From: Candidatus Gastranaerophilales bacterium
Lineage (GTDB): Bacteria; Cyanobacteriota; Vampirovibrionia; Gastranaerophilales; Gastranaerophilaceae
NCBI GenBank assembly: GCA_944325665.1
Contig: CALVAY010000003.1
Coordinates: 51,782 to 115,781 of the forward strand
DNA length: 64,000 nucleotides
Direction: 5' to 3'
Numbering within the stretch: the first letter of the stretch is position 1; each line of letters begins with the position of its first letter. Of the stretch, positions 37,240-45,676 are shown piece by piece. Below the pieces are notes generated by a model that was not told the origin of the DNA, made no database searches, and saw only the letters and a program-made list of their open reading frames with translations. A program made the position numbers and the translations under genes.

Positions 37240-39132
37240 ATGAACAATACGGTAAAAACGTCCGGCGGGACTTTGTTTGATGCACGTCAAACTTTTTTAA
37301 CTAAAGCCGCAAATCCGGATTTTAACGAAGCACAAAGCAAGCTTAACGTTAAAATGGTTGATGATTATTTGTCGAAACTTGATTGGCAAGTAAGCGAAAA
37401 CTCGAACATGACTTATTCGGTTCAAGGGCTTAACAACTACATTTCATCAGCAATTTGCAAAAATTATTGGCTTAGTAAAATCTACGGTGAAGAAATTAAA
37501 AATGCTCACTTAAGCGGAGATTTACACATCCATGATTTAAACATGATTAGTGTTTACTGCGTTGGCTGGGACTTAAAAGACTTGCTCTTGGAAGGTTTTT
37601 GCGGAGTTGAAGGAAAAGTAAAATCAGCACCTGCAAAACACTTTAGAGTAGCACTGGGGCAAGTTGTTAATTTCTTATACACAATGCAAGGTGAAGCAGC
37701 AGGCGCACAGGCTTTTTCCAACTTTGATACTCTGCTTGCACCCTTTATCAGGTATGACAACCTTGATTACGAACAAGTTAAACAAACAATGCAAGAATTT
37801 GTCTTTAATTTAAATGTTCCGACAAGAACAGGTTTTCAAACACCTTTTACAAACATTACGCTTGATTTAGAAGTTCCCAAATATTATAAAGATCAACACG
37901 TAATAATTGGCGGCGAGCTTCAAGACGAGTGCTACGGCGATTTTCAAAAAGAAATGAATATGCTGAATAAAGCCTTCTTTGAAGTAATGATGAAGGGGGA
38001 TAATTCAGGACAAGTATTTACATTCCCAATCCCTACATATAACATTACAAAAGACTTTAACTGGGATAATGAAGAACTTGAAGGACTTTGGGAAATGAGT
38101 GCCAAGTACGGTATTCCTTATTTCTCAAACTTCATTAACTCGGATATGAACCCTGAAGATGCACGCTCTATGTGTTGCAGACTTAGAATTGATAACCGTG
38201 AACTAAGCTTCAGAGGCGGCGGACTTTTTGGCTCAAACCCTCTTACCGGCTCAATTGGCGTTGTAACACTAAACGTTGCAAGGTACGGTTATCAGGCACA
38301 CAATAAAAAAGAATTTTTTGAAATATTAAAAAATAATCTTCAAATAGCTAAAAGAAGTTTGGAAATTAAAAGACAAGTTCTTGAAGATTACACTCAAAAA
38401 AATCTTTACCCATATACAAGCTTTTATCTTAAAGACATTAAGAAGAGATTTGGTACATATTGGAAAAACCATTTCTCAACAATTGGTCTTTGCGGTACAA
38501 ACGAAGCTTGCATAAATCTTTTGGGCAAAGACATATCAACTCCGGAAGGCAAAAAGTTTGCCCTTGAGATGATGGATTATTTGAGAGATGAAATTAAAAA
38601 ATTCCAAAAAGAAACAGGGAACAATTACAACCTTGAGGCAACACCTGCCGAAGGTACAAGTTACAGGTTAGCAAAAATTGACAAAATGAGATACCAAAAC
38701 GGAATTTCATGCGCCAACCAAGAGGAATACGAAAAAGGTGCAAAACCTTTCTATACAAACTCTACTCAACTTCCCGTAAACTTTAGTGATGATATTTTTG
38801 AAGTACTTGATCACCAAGATGACCTTCAAACAAAATATACGGGCGGAACAGTGGTTCACATTTTTGCAGGCGAAAGAATTTACGATACAAAAATTATGAA
38901 AAATTTGGTCAAAAAGATTTGTGAAAATTACAAATTGCCATACTTCACTTTCTCGCCGACTTTTTCAACTTGTCCTTCTTGCGGATACATTGCAGGCGAA
39001 CACCACACTTGCCCGCATTGCAATTCAAAATGCGAAGTATTCTCAAGGGTAGTAGGCTATATAAGACCCGTAAACCAATGGAATGAAGGAAAACAAGAGG
39101 AATTTAAAACAAGAAAGACCTATAAAATCTAA
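37240..39132 (+). CDS. nrdD: Anaerobic (class III) ribonucleoside-triphosphate reductase
   Basis: Makes deoxyribonucleotides without oxygen, using a glycyl radical. The 630 residues have DLHIHDLN and the MQGEAAGAQAFSNFDT barrel region, FRGGGLFGSNPLTGSIG, YNLEATPAEGTSYRLAK, a zinc site CPSCG...CPHC, and the C-terminal glycyl-radical loop RVVGYIRPVNQWNEGK. The N-terminal ATP-cone of the E. coli enzyme is missing, so overall activity control by dATP is probably absent. It sits behind a cobalamin riboswitch, which suggests a B12-dependent class II enzyme elsewhere in the genome. It overlaps nrdG by one base. Confidence 0.95.
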   Translation: MNNTVKTSGGTLFDARQTFLTKAANPDFNEAQSKLNVKMVDDYLSKLDWQVSENSNMTYSVQGLNNYISSAICKNYWLSKIYGEEIKNAHLSGDLHIHDLNMISVYCVGWDLKDLLLEGFCGVEGKVKSAPAKHFRVALGQVVNFLYTMQGEAAGAQAFSNFDTLLAPFIRYDNLDYEQVKQTMQEFVFNLNVPTRTGFQTPFTNITLDLEVPKYYKDQHVIIGGELQDECYGDFQKEMNMLNKAFFEVMMKGDNSGQVFTFPIPTYNITKDFNWDNEELEGLWEMSAKYGIPYFSNFINSDMNPEDARSMCCRLRIDNRELSFRGGGLFGSNPLTGSIGVVTLNVARYGYQAHNKKEFFEILKNNLQIAKRSLEIKRQVLEDYTQKNLYPYTSFYLKDIKKRFGTYWKNHFSTIGLCGTNEACINLLGKDISTPEGKKFALEMMDYLRDEIKKFQKETGNNYNLEATPAEGTSYRLAKIDKMRYQNGISCANQEEYEKGAKPFYTNSTQLPVNFSDDIFEVLDHQDDLQTKYTGGTVVHIFAGERIYDTKIMKNLVKKICENYKLPYFTFSPTFSTCPSCGYIAGEHHTCPHCNSKCEVFSRVVGYIRPVNQWNEGKQEEFKTRKTYKI

Positions 39133-39818
39133 TGATAATAGCAGGGTTACAAAAAAGTTCCTTAATAGATTATCCAAATGAAATTGCAGCCGTTGTTTTT
39201 ACAAGCGGCTGTAATTTCAGATGTCCGTTTTGCCATAACGGCGGACTTTTAGAGGATAAGAAAAGTCAAAAAATAACACCTGAAGAAGTTTTAGATTTTT
39301 TAAAAACAAGACAAAATAAACTGCAAGGGGTTGTTATATCAGGTGGTGAGCCGACTTTGCATAAGGATTTAGAAGATTTTATTATAAAAATCAGGGACTT
39401 GGGATTTAAAATTAAACTGGATACAAACGGCTCAAACCCAAGCGTATTAATAGATTTGGTTAACAAAAACCTTATAGATTATGTCGCAATGGACATAAAA
39501 TCACCGCTTAAAAAGTATAAAGAGGCTACAAACTCAAACATTGATACCGAAAACATAAAAGAGAGTATAGATTTTTTACTAAAGGGCAAGGTTGACTACG
39601 AATTTAGAACAACGGTAGTTAAAGAATCACTTAGCTTTGATGATTTTAGGATAATAGCCCAAGAGATTAAGGGAGCAAAAAGATATTTTCTTCAAAAATT
39701 TATTAGCGAACATGCTTTTGATGAAACTTTTAGGGATAAAACAACCTATACAAAGGAAGAATTTGAGAAAATCAAAGAAATATTAAGTGCCTCAATTAAA
39801 GAAATATATGTAAGATAG
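39132..39818 (+). CDS. nrdG: Anaerobic ribonucleotide reductase activase (radical SAM)
   Basis: Radical SAM enzyme that installs the glycyl radical on NrdD. The 228 residues start GLQKSSLIDYPN, then the cluster motif CNFRCPFCHN (CxxxCxxC), VVISGGEPTLH, KLDTNGSNPS and YVAMDIKSPL. It is coupled to nrdD by a TAATG overlap. Confidence 0.92.
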   Translation: MIIAGLQKSSLIDYPNEIAAVVFTSGCNFRCPFCHNGGLLEDKKSQKITPEEVLDFLKTRQNKLQGVVISGGEPTLHKDLEDFIIKIRDLGFKIKLDTNGSNPSVLIDLVNKNLIDYVAMDIKSPLKKYKEATNSNIDTENIKESIDFLLKGKVDYEFRTTVVKESLSFDDFRIIAQEIKGAKRYFLQKFISEHAFDETFRDKTTYTKEEFEKIKEILSASIKEIYVR

Positions 39819-39836
39819 ATAGCCTCAATAGGCAAC

Positions 39837-39866
39837 TTGACAAGAAAAGTCCAAAAAAAATAAAAT
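39837..39866 (+). promoter_or_regulatory. Promoter of the tolC-macAB-type operon
   Basis: Perfect TTGACA (39837-39842), 18 bases, TAAAAT (39861-39866). The predicted start is near 39873, with a leader of about 18 bases starting around GAGGAG. Confidence 0.65.
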
Positions 39867-39890
39867 ACTATTGAGGAGTTTGCATAAATT

Positions 39891-41426
39891 ATGCGCTTTA
39901 AATATAAAATATTATCACTAGTTTTAATATTGTCATTAACAGCACAGATGGGATATTCTTTTGAGCTTAACTTCTTTAAAAAGAAGAAAGCAAAAAAAGA
40001 AAATAACGTCAAAGAAGTTGTTTTGGAAACAAAAGATACAAATTTAGCCGATAAATCAAAAAAGGTTTTCTCTATTGAACAATGCGTTGAATACGCAATA
40101 AATAACGACCCGAGTATTAAAATTGCCGTTAATAACTTAGAGGTTCAAAAAAGCAGAGTAGGTCAGGCAAAATCAGACTATTTTCCAACTCTTGGAGCAG
40201 GAACGGGTTATAATTACCAATACAGTAATTCTGCAAATTACAGCTCAAGCAGCATGTGGAGAGGCGGCAGCGCAAACAATTCAACAGGATATTACCAGCT
40301 AAACGCAAGTGTAAATCAGTTGATTTGGAACTTTGGCAAGACGACCGCAGGAATAAACATGCAAAAGTTTAACCGAGAATCTGCCGGCTATGACCTGGAT
40401 TACAACATATTAACAACGGTATATAATGTTAAAACCGCATATTTTGCAGTTCTTGCAGCGCTTGCAAACGTTGACATATACGAGCGCTCGGTCAGGATTA
40501 ATTCTCTTAACTACGAGAGAACAAAAGCAATGTTTGAAGAAGGGTTAAAATCCAGAATTGATGTAGTAAATGCGGAAGTTTACCTGACAGATGCCAGAAC
40601 ACAACTTATAGATGCACAGTATAAGTATGATACAGCACTTGTAAACTTAAAGAATTCAATGTTTTATATGGAAGATGAAGATTTTCTTGTTGAAAATACT
40701 GAAAATTTTGATTTCTTGCAAAAAAACTATAAAACACAAACAATCGAGGTAGGAAATATACATAAAACGGATAATAAAATTGAAAACGATGAAGGCGTTG
40801 TGCTTTTAACATCGGGCATTCAAAAACAAGATATTTTGCAAAATTACAAATTTGACCCCTATATTATTGAAATAAAAGAAGCAATACAAAATGCCTATGA
40901 AAACAGGCCCGATTTAAAATCCCTAAAAATGCTTGTAAGGGCTCAAGAAGAATCGCTAAAGCAAATTAAAAGAACTTGGGCGCCTGAAATAACAGGCTCT
41001 GCCGGATATAACTTAAGAAGAATGGACGGTAAGTCCAACACCGGTTTTACGGCAAGTGCAAATCTTGATATTCCGATTTTAAACATAATGGATATTAAAT
41101 ATAGAATTGACGAAGGTAAATCTTATTTAAAAATTGCACAAGATAACGTTGAATTATCGCAAAAGAATATCAATTTTGAAGTTCAAAAATATTATATAGC
41201 CATGAGAAGGCTTGAGAAAACCATTCCGCTTATGGCGGATAAAGTTCGCCAAACTCTTGAAAACTTTGAGTTGGCAGATGGACGATATGCGGTCGGATTA
41301 AATAATTTTATTGAACTTCAAGACGCTCAAACAAACTACAATAACGCGCAACTTGCTTTTGTGCAATCGGTTTTTGACTATAACGTTGCTCGAGAAGAGT
41401 TTAAAAAATCCATGGGGGTAAGATGA
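39891..41426 (+). CDS. TolC family outer membrane efflux protein
   Basis: Outer-membrane channel of a tripartite exporter. The 511 residues have a signal peptide (about 1-24), then two OEP repeats. Features include SIEQCVEYAINNDPSIK, VNQLIWNFGKT, FEEGLKSRIDVVNAEVYLTDARTQL, and in the second repeat YAVGLNNFIELQDAQTNYNNAQ. An insert of about 60 residues, rich in charged residues, links the repeats. It overlaps the adaptor gene by four bases. Its presence argues for a Gram-negative-type envelope. Confidence 0.93.
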   Translation: MRFKYKILSLVLILSLTAQMGYSFELNFFKKKKAKKENNVKEVVLETKDTNLADKSKKVFSIEQCVEYAINNDPSIKIAVNNLEVQKSRVGQAKSDYFPTLGAGTGYNYQYSNSANYSSSSMWRGGSANNSTGYYQLNASVNQLIWNFGKTTAGINMQKFNRESAGYDLDYNILTTVYNVKTAYFAVLAALANVDIYERSVRINSLNYERTKAMFEEGLKSRIDVVNAEVYLTDARTQLIDAQYKYDTALVNLKNSMFYMEDEDFLVENTENFDFLQKNYKTQTIEVGNIHKTDNKIENDEGVVLLTSGIQKQDILQNYKFDPYIIEIKEAIQNAYENRPDLKSLKMLVRAQEESLKQIKRTWAPEITGSAGYNLRRMDGKSNTGFTASANLDIPILNIMDIKYRIDEGKSYLKIAQDNVELSQKNINFEVQKYYIAMRRLEKTIPLMADKVRQTLENFELADGRYAVGLNNFIELQDAQTNYNNAQLAFVQSVFDYNVAREEFKKSMGVR

Positions 41427-42586
41427 AAAAACGTACCATAATTATAATTATTGCTGCGGTTTTAATAATAACACTGCTTTTTATAAAAATGGCTGCTTCG
41501 AAAAACAAAGTAAGCTACAAAAGTGTTCCGATTAAAAAAAGAACAATTATAGAAAGTGTTGAAGCCTCAGGAATTGTAAACCCCGTCCAAACGGTAGATA
41601 TTGGTACACAAGTTTCAGGAACAATTAAAGAAATTTATGTTGATTACAACTCTCAGGTTAAAAAGGGTCAGCTATTAGCGCAAATTGACCCCTCATTGTT
41701 TCAAGCACAGGTTGATAAAGCACGAAGCGACTTAAATGCGGCTAAGGCAAATTATGAAAAATCAAAGACAATGCTTGAATACGAAAAGAAAAACTATGAA
41801 AGGTACGCAAGACTTTACACTAAAAATTACGTTTCAAGAAATGATGTGGATTTAGCTGAAGCAAATTACAAATCAAACTTGGCTGAAGTTAATGCAATGA
41901 AAGCGCAAATTAATCAGGCAAGCGCAACCCTTGAGAATAATTTGACAAATTTAAGATACACGAAAATAATTTCGCCCGTTGACGGGGTAGTTGTATCAAG
42001 AAGTGTAGATGTCGGTCAAACCGTTGCGGCAAGCTTTCAAACTCCTACCTTGTTTTTAGTTGCGCAAGACTTAACCCAAATGCAAATCGAAGTTAGTGTA
42101 TCTGAAGCAGACATCGGCAAAGTAAAGGTTGGCCAAGAAGTCAGCTATACGCTTGATGGATACAACGATGAAACATTCTACGGAAAAGTTTCGCAAGTAA
42201 GAATTTCGCCCACAACTGTTTCAAACGTTGTAACATATACGGTTATTGTAGATGTAACAAATGAAGACAATAAGCTAATACCTGGTATGACGGCAAATGT
42301 ATCAATTATCACAAACAAGAGCGAAGACACTTTAGCCGTGCCGATTGCAGCGTTTAGATTTACTCCAAAAGAAATAACCGGCGGTAAAAAATATGAAAAA
42401 CAAGGCGTTTGGATAATGGATAAACGCAAAAAACCCGTAAGAATTGAAATTCAAAGCGGTGCTACTGACGGCGATTATACAGAAATTATAAGCAATGAAA
42501 TAAAAGAAGGGGATAGAGTAATTATAGGCACAAAAGGAGAAAACTCAACAGCCGCAACTCAAAGACGCCCCATGAGGATGTTCTAG
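41423..42586 (+). CDS. MacA-like periplasmic adaptor protein
   Basis: Membrane-fusion protein that links the ABC exporter with the TolC-like channel. The 387 residues have an N-terminal membrane anchor (about 4-24), a lipoyl half IVNPVQTVDIGTQVSGTI, a coiled-coil hairpin (about 95-175), then the second lipoyl half ISPVDGVVVSRSVDVGQTV and beta-barrel domains with IPGMTANVSI. MacA is the closest type, because a MacB-like ATPase and permease follow. It overlaps both neighbours. Confidence 0.9.
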   Translation: MKKRTIIIIIAAVLIITLLFIKMAASKNKVSYKSVPIKKRTIIESVEASGIVNPVQTVDIGTQVSGTIKEIYVDYNSQVKKGQLLAQIDPSLFQAQVDKARSDLNAAKANYEKSKTMLEYEKKNYERYARLYTKNYVSRNDVDLAEANYKSNLAEVNAMKAQINQASATLENNLTNLRYTKIISPVDGVVVSRSVDVGQTVAASFQTPTLFLVAQDLTQMQIEVSVSEADIGKVKVGQEVSYTLDGYNDETFYGKVSQVRISPTTVSNVVTYTVIVDVTNEDNKLIPGMTANVSIITNKSEDTLAVPIAAFRFTPKEITGGKKYEKQGVWIMDKRKKPVRIEIQSGATDGDYTEIISNEIKEGDRVIIGTKGENSTAATQRRPMRMF

Positions 42587-43287
42587 TGAGTCTTATTGAA
42601 ATTAAAAATCTCATAAAAACTTATCAAACGGGCGACAGCTCTTTTAACGCCCTTGATAACGTATCCTTAAGCGTTGAAGAAGGCGAATTTGTATCTATAA
42701 TGGGCACATCAGGCTCAGGAAAATCTACCTTTATGAATACCCTTGGCTGTCTTGATAAACCCACATCAGGAAGTTATCACTTGGACGGAATTGACGTATT
42801 CAGCCTTAATTCAGATGAACTGTCGCAAATCAGAAACCTAAAGCTCGGCTTTGTTTTTCAGGGTTTTAACTTAATTCCAAGAACATCTGCAATAGAAAAC
42901 GTTGAGATGCCAATGATTTATAAAGGCATACCACAGAATGAAAGGCTCGAAAAAGCAAGAGCGGCTCTTGAAATAGTCGGACTTGCAAAAAGAGAACACC
43001 ACTTGCCAAATCAAATGTCGGGCGGTCAACAACAAAGGGTGGCTATTGCAAGAGCCATTGTTAACGATGCACCGATAATTTTAGCGGATGAGCCGACAGG
43101 AAACCTTGACACAAGAACAAGTATCGAAGTTATGGAGTTTTTTGTAAGGCTAAACGAAGAAGCGGGAAAAACAATTATCCTTGTAACGCACGAGCCTGAC
43201 ATCGCACAGTATTCAAAGAGAATAGTAAGATTTAAGGACGGAAAAATTATAAGCGACAAGCCAAAAGAAGAGGCGGTGGTTGAATGA
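42586..43287 (+). CDS. MacB-like ABC transporter ATP-binding protein
   Basis: ATPase subunit of the exporter. The 233 residues show Walker A GTSGSGKST, Q-loop VFQGFNLI, signature MSGGQQQR, Walker B ILADEPTGNLD and LVTHEPDIA. It starts with GTG overlapping the adaptor stop by one base. In E. coli MacB this domain is fused to the permease; here it is a separate gene. Confidence 0.93.
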   Translation: MSLIEIKNLIKTYQTGDSSFNALDNVSLSVEEGEFVSIMGTSGSGKSTFMNTLGCLDKPTSGSYHLDGIDVFSLNSDELSQIRNLKLGFVFQGFNLIPRTSAIENVEMPMIYKGIPQNERLEKARAALEIVGLAKREHHLPNQMSGGQQQRVAIARAIVNDAPIILADEPTGNLDTRTSIEVMEFFVRLNEEAGKTIILVTHEPDIAQYSKRIVRFKDGKIISDKPKEEAVVE

Positions 43288-44513
43288 TAGATTTTATGTC
43301 CACCTTAAAAATCTCAATGCGCTCGCTTAAAGTCAACAAAATGCGATCAGTGCTGACAAGCCTTGGTATAATCATTGGCGTTGCTGCCGTAATTATTATG
43401 CTCTCAATTGGCGAAGGGGCAAAACAAAGAATTACACAAGACATTGAGTCAATGGGTTCTAATATTTTAATGATTATGTCAGGCTCAACAACCTCGGGCG
43501 GCGTCAGAATGGGCTCGGGTTCGCAGCCTACGCTTACACTTAAGGATTCTGAAGCAATTCTTAAAAATTGCCCTTCGGTAAAACTAACCGCTCCGATTGT
43601 AAACGGGGTTCAGCAAATTATTTATTCCAACCAAAACTGGTCAACATCGGTTTACGGCATAACGCCCGAGTATATGGAAATTCAGCTCTGGGAGATAGAA
43701 AGCGGCAGAGGAATTAACTATGATGATGTTAAAAACACAACAAAGTCAGCTCTTATCGGTTCAACCGTATCGCAAAATCTCTTCGGAGACGTTAACCCCA
43801 TAGGTAAAACCATAAGAATAGGTGGCATGCCCTTTAAGGTTGTCGGACTGCTTAAAGAAAAGGGGCAAAACGGCATGGGACAAGATAAAGATGATACCGT
43901 GCTTGTCCCAATTACAACAGCGCAGAAAAAGCTCTTTGGAACAGCTTTCCCGGGAACGGTAAAATTTATCAACATTCAAGCAAAAGATGCCGAAAGCTTA
44001 ACATCAGCAGAAGAAGAAATTAAAGACCTGCTAAGACAAAGGCACAATATCGGCAAAAACGACGAGGATGATTTTACAATCAGAAACTTTACCCAAATGC
44101 TTGAAACAGTTAAACAAGCCTCAAATACAATGGCGCTTTTATTGGGCGCAATAGCCTCTGTTTCGCTTTTGGTAGGCGGCATAGGCATTATGAACATAAT
44201 GCTTGTATCGGTTACCGAAAGGACAAAGGAAATAGGTATAAGAATGGCCATTGGAGCAAAAGCAATGGATATAAGGGTGCAGTTTTTGGTTGAAGCACTG
44301 GTGCTTTCATTGGTTGGCGGCTTGATAGGGGTAATAAGCGGTGTTATAATAGCAAAATTAATAGGCACATTCAGCGATATGAAAGTAGCAATAACTCTTA
44401 TGCCAATACTTGTTTCATTTGGTTTTTCAGGCATTGTAGGTATGGCGTTCGGTTATTATCCTGCTTACAAGGCATCACTTTTAAACCCGATAGATGCCCT
44501 AAGATACGAATAA
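43284..44513 (+). CDS. MacB-like ABC transporter permease
   Basis: Membrane subunit of the exporter, type VII ABC fold. The 409 residues have one N-terminal helix with MRSVLTSLGIIIGVAAVI, a periplasmic MacB_PCD domain with VTAPI-like LTAPIVNGVQQ and ALIGSTVSQNLFG, and three C-terminal helices with GIGIMNIMLVSVTERTKEIG. It overlaps the ATPase gene by four bases and closes the operon. The substrate may be a peptide, lipid or drug. Confidence 0.92.
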   Translation: MIDFMSTLKISMRSLKVNKMRSVLTSLGIIIGVAAVIIMLSIGEGAKQRITQDIESMGSNILMIMSGSTTSGGVRMGSGSQPTLTLKDSEAILKNCPSVKLTAPIVNGVQQIIYSNQNWSTSVYGITPEYMEIQLWEIESGRGINYDDVKNTTKSALIGSTVSQNLFGDVNPIGKTIRIGGMPFKVVGLLKEKGQNGMGQDKDDTVLVPITTAQKKLFGTAFPGTVKFINIQAKDAESLTSAEEEIKDLLRQRHNIGKNDEDDFTIRNFTQMLETVKQASNTMALLLGAIASVSLLVGGIGIMNIMLVSVTERTKEIGIRMAIGAKAMDIRVQFLVEALVLSLVGGLIGVISGVIIAKLIGTFSDMKVAITLMPILVSFGFSGIVGMAFGYYPAYKASLLNPIDALRYE

Positions 44514-44531
44514 ATAGAGGAAGTAGAGAAG

Positions 44532-45578
44532 ATGAAATATTTTACAGGCTCATACATAGTAACAATAATAGGCTTAATTCTGGCTTTTTTATGGGGCGAG
44601 CATGTGCATAGCGGAACAGGTTTGACCTGTATTTTTATTGCAATTATTCTAAGCGTGCTTGAGATAAGTTTGTCTTTTGATAACGCAGTCGTTAACGCAG
44701 CAAGGCTAGAGAGAATGTCAAAAGTCTGGCAGCACAGGTTTTTAACCTGGGGGATATTGATTGCGGTTTTTGGTATGAGATTTTTATTCCCGATACTCGT
44801 GGTTTCAATTTTTGCAAATGTCGGCTTAATTGAAGTAGCCAAAATGGCTATAAGCGATGCCGATAAATATGCGCATTATCTACACATATCTCATCCGCCT
44901 ATTATTACATTTGGCGGCACATTCCTTATGATGCTGTTTTTCTCGTATTTCTTTAACAAAGAAAAGGACATTCACTGGATAAAATTTTTAGAAGAGAAAA
45001 TATCACATTTTGGGGATTTCAGGGGAATTCAGGTTACACTTACTCTTTTAGCCCTGTATGTAATGCAAAATTTTGTCAAAGAAGATATTAGGCTTGAAGT
45101 TATAATAGCTGGCATTTGGGGCATCATAATATATCTTTTTATAGACGGCTTAACGCATATGATGGAAAAACACGGAGAAAACCTTCCAAAAAGCGAATGT
45201 ACAGGCGGGTTAGGGCTTAAAAGCAGTTGCTTTGCAGGCTTTTTATATCTTGAGTTGATAGACGCCTCCTTCTCTCTTGATGGGGTCTTGGGTGCTTTTG
45301 CACTTAGCAAGGATATTTTAATTATAACAATCGGGCTATCAATAGGTGCAATGTTTGTCCGTTCGCTAACTATTATGTTAGTTGAAAAAAAGACACTGAC
45401 CCAATATATATATCTTGAACATGGTGCACACTGGGCAATTGGCGCACTTTCTTGCATAATGCTTGTATCAGCGGTTAAAGAAGTTCCCGAAGTTGTAACG
45501 GGAATTTTAGGATTAATATTTATTGTTGCCGCTTTTATATCATCTTTAATTCACAATAAAAAGCAAGCACAGCAATAG
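44532..45578 (+). CDS. TerC/DUF475 family integral membrane protein
   Basis: Multi-helix membrane protein of the DUF475 branch of the TerC family, which is linked to metal efflux and tellurite resistance. The 348 residues carry the acidic motif LSFDNAVVNAARL in helix 2 and its second-half mirror FLYLELIDASFSLDGVLGAFA. These acidic residues probably bind a divalent metal. GAGGAAG and AGAGAAG precede the ATG. It lies 18 bases after the exporter operon and may be part of it. Confidence 0.85.
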   Translation: MKYFTGSYIVTIIGLILAFLWGEHVHSGTGLTCIFIAIILSVLEISLSFDNAVVNAARLERMSKVWQHRFLTWGILIAVFGMRFLFPILVVSIFANVGLIEVAKMAISDADKYAHYLHISHPPIITFGGTFLMMLFFSYFFNKEKDIHWIKFLEEKISHFGDFRGIQVTLTLLALYVMQNFVKEDIRLEVIIAGIWGIIIYLFIDGLTHMMEKHGENLPKSECTGGLGLKSSCFAGFLYLELIDASFSLDGVLGAFALSKDILIITIGLSIGAMFVRSLTIMLVEKKTLTQYIYLEHGAHWAIGALSCIMLVSAVKEVPEVVTGILGLIFIVAAFISSLIHNKKQAQQ

Positions 45579-45634
45579 TTTTGGCAATTGTTAAAATCCC
45601 TTAATATATTCGCCCAATTTTAGCAAATATATAT

Positions 45635-45648
45635 AGAGTATATACTTT
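45635..45648. promoter_or_regulatory. GTATATAC palindrome upstream of the 45677 gene
   Basis: AGAGTATATACTTT shares 12 of 14 bases with the 14-base palindrome at 30651. TATGTA lies at the same distance downstream of the core as TATAAT does there. It ends 29 bases before the ATG. Confidence 0.5.
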
Positions 45649-45676
45649 GTATATGTATAGAGAAATTGGAGAGAAT

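Noticed and set aside
23442..44513. Treating the MacB-like ATPase and permease pair as a second FtsEX
   Set aside because: The pair is preceded by TolC-like and MacA-like genes and the permease has a large MacB-type periplasmic domain.
43976..45457. Long minus-strand frames under the exporter permease and the TerC gene
   Set aside because: They have low-complexity Ile/Ser/Thr-rich composition and lie wholly opposite well-supported genes.
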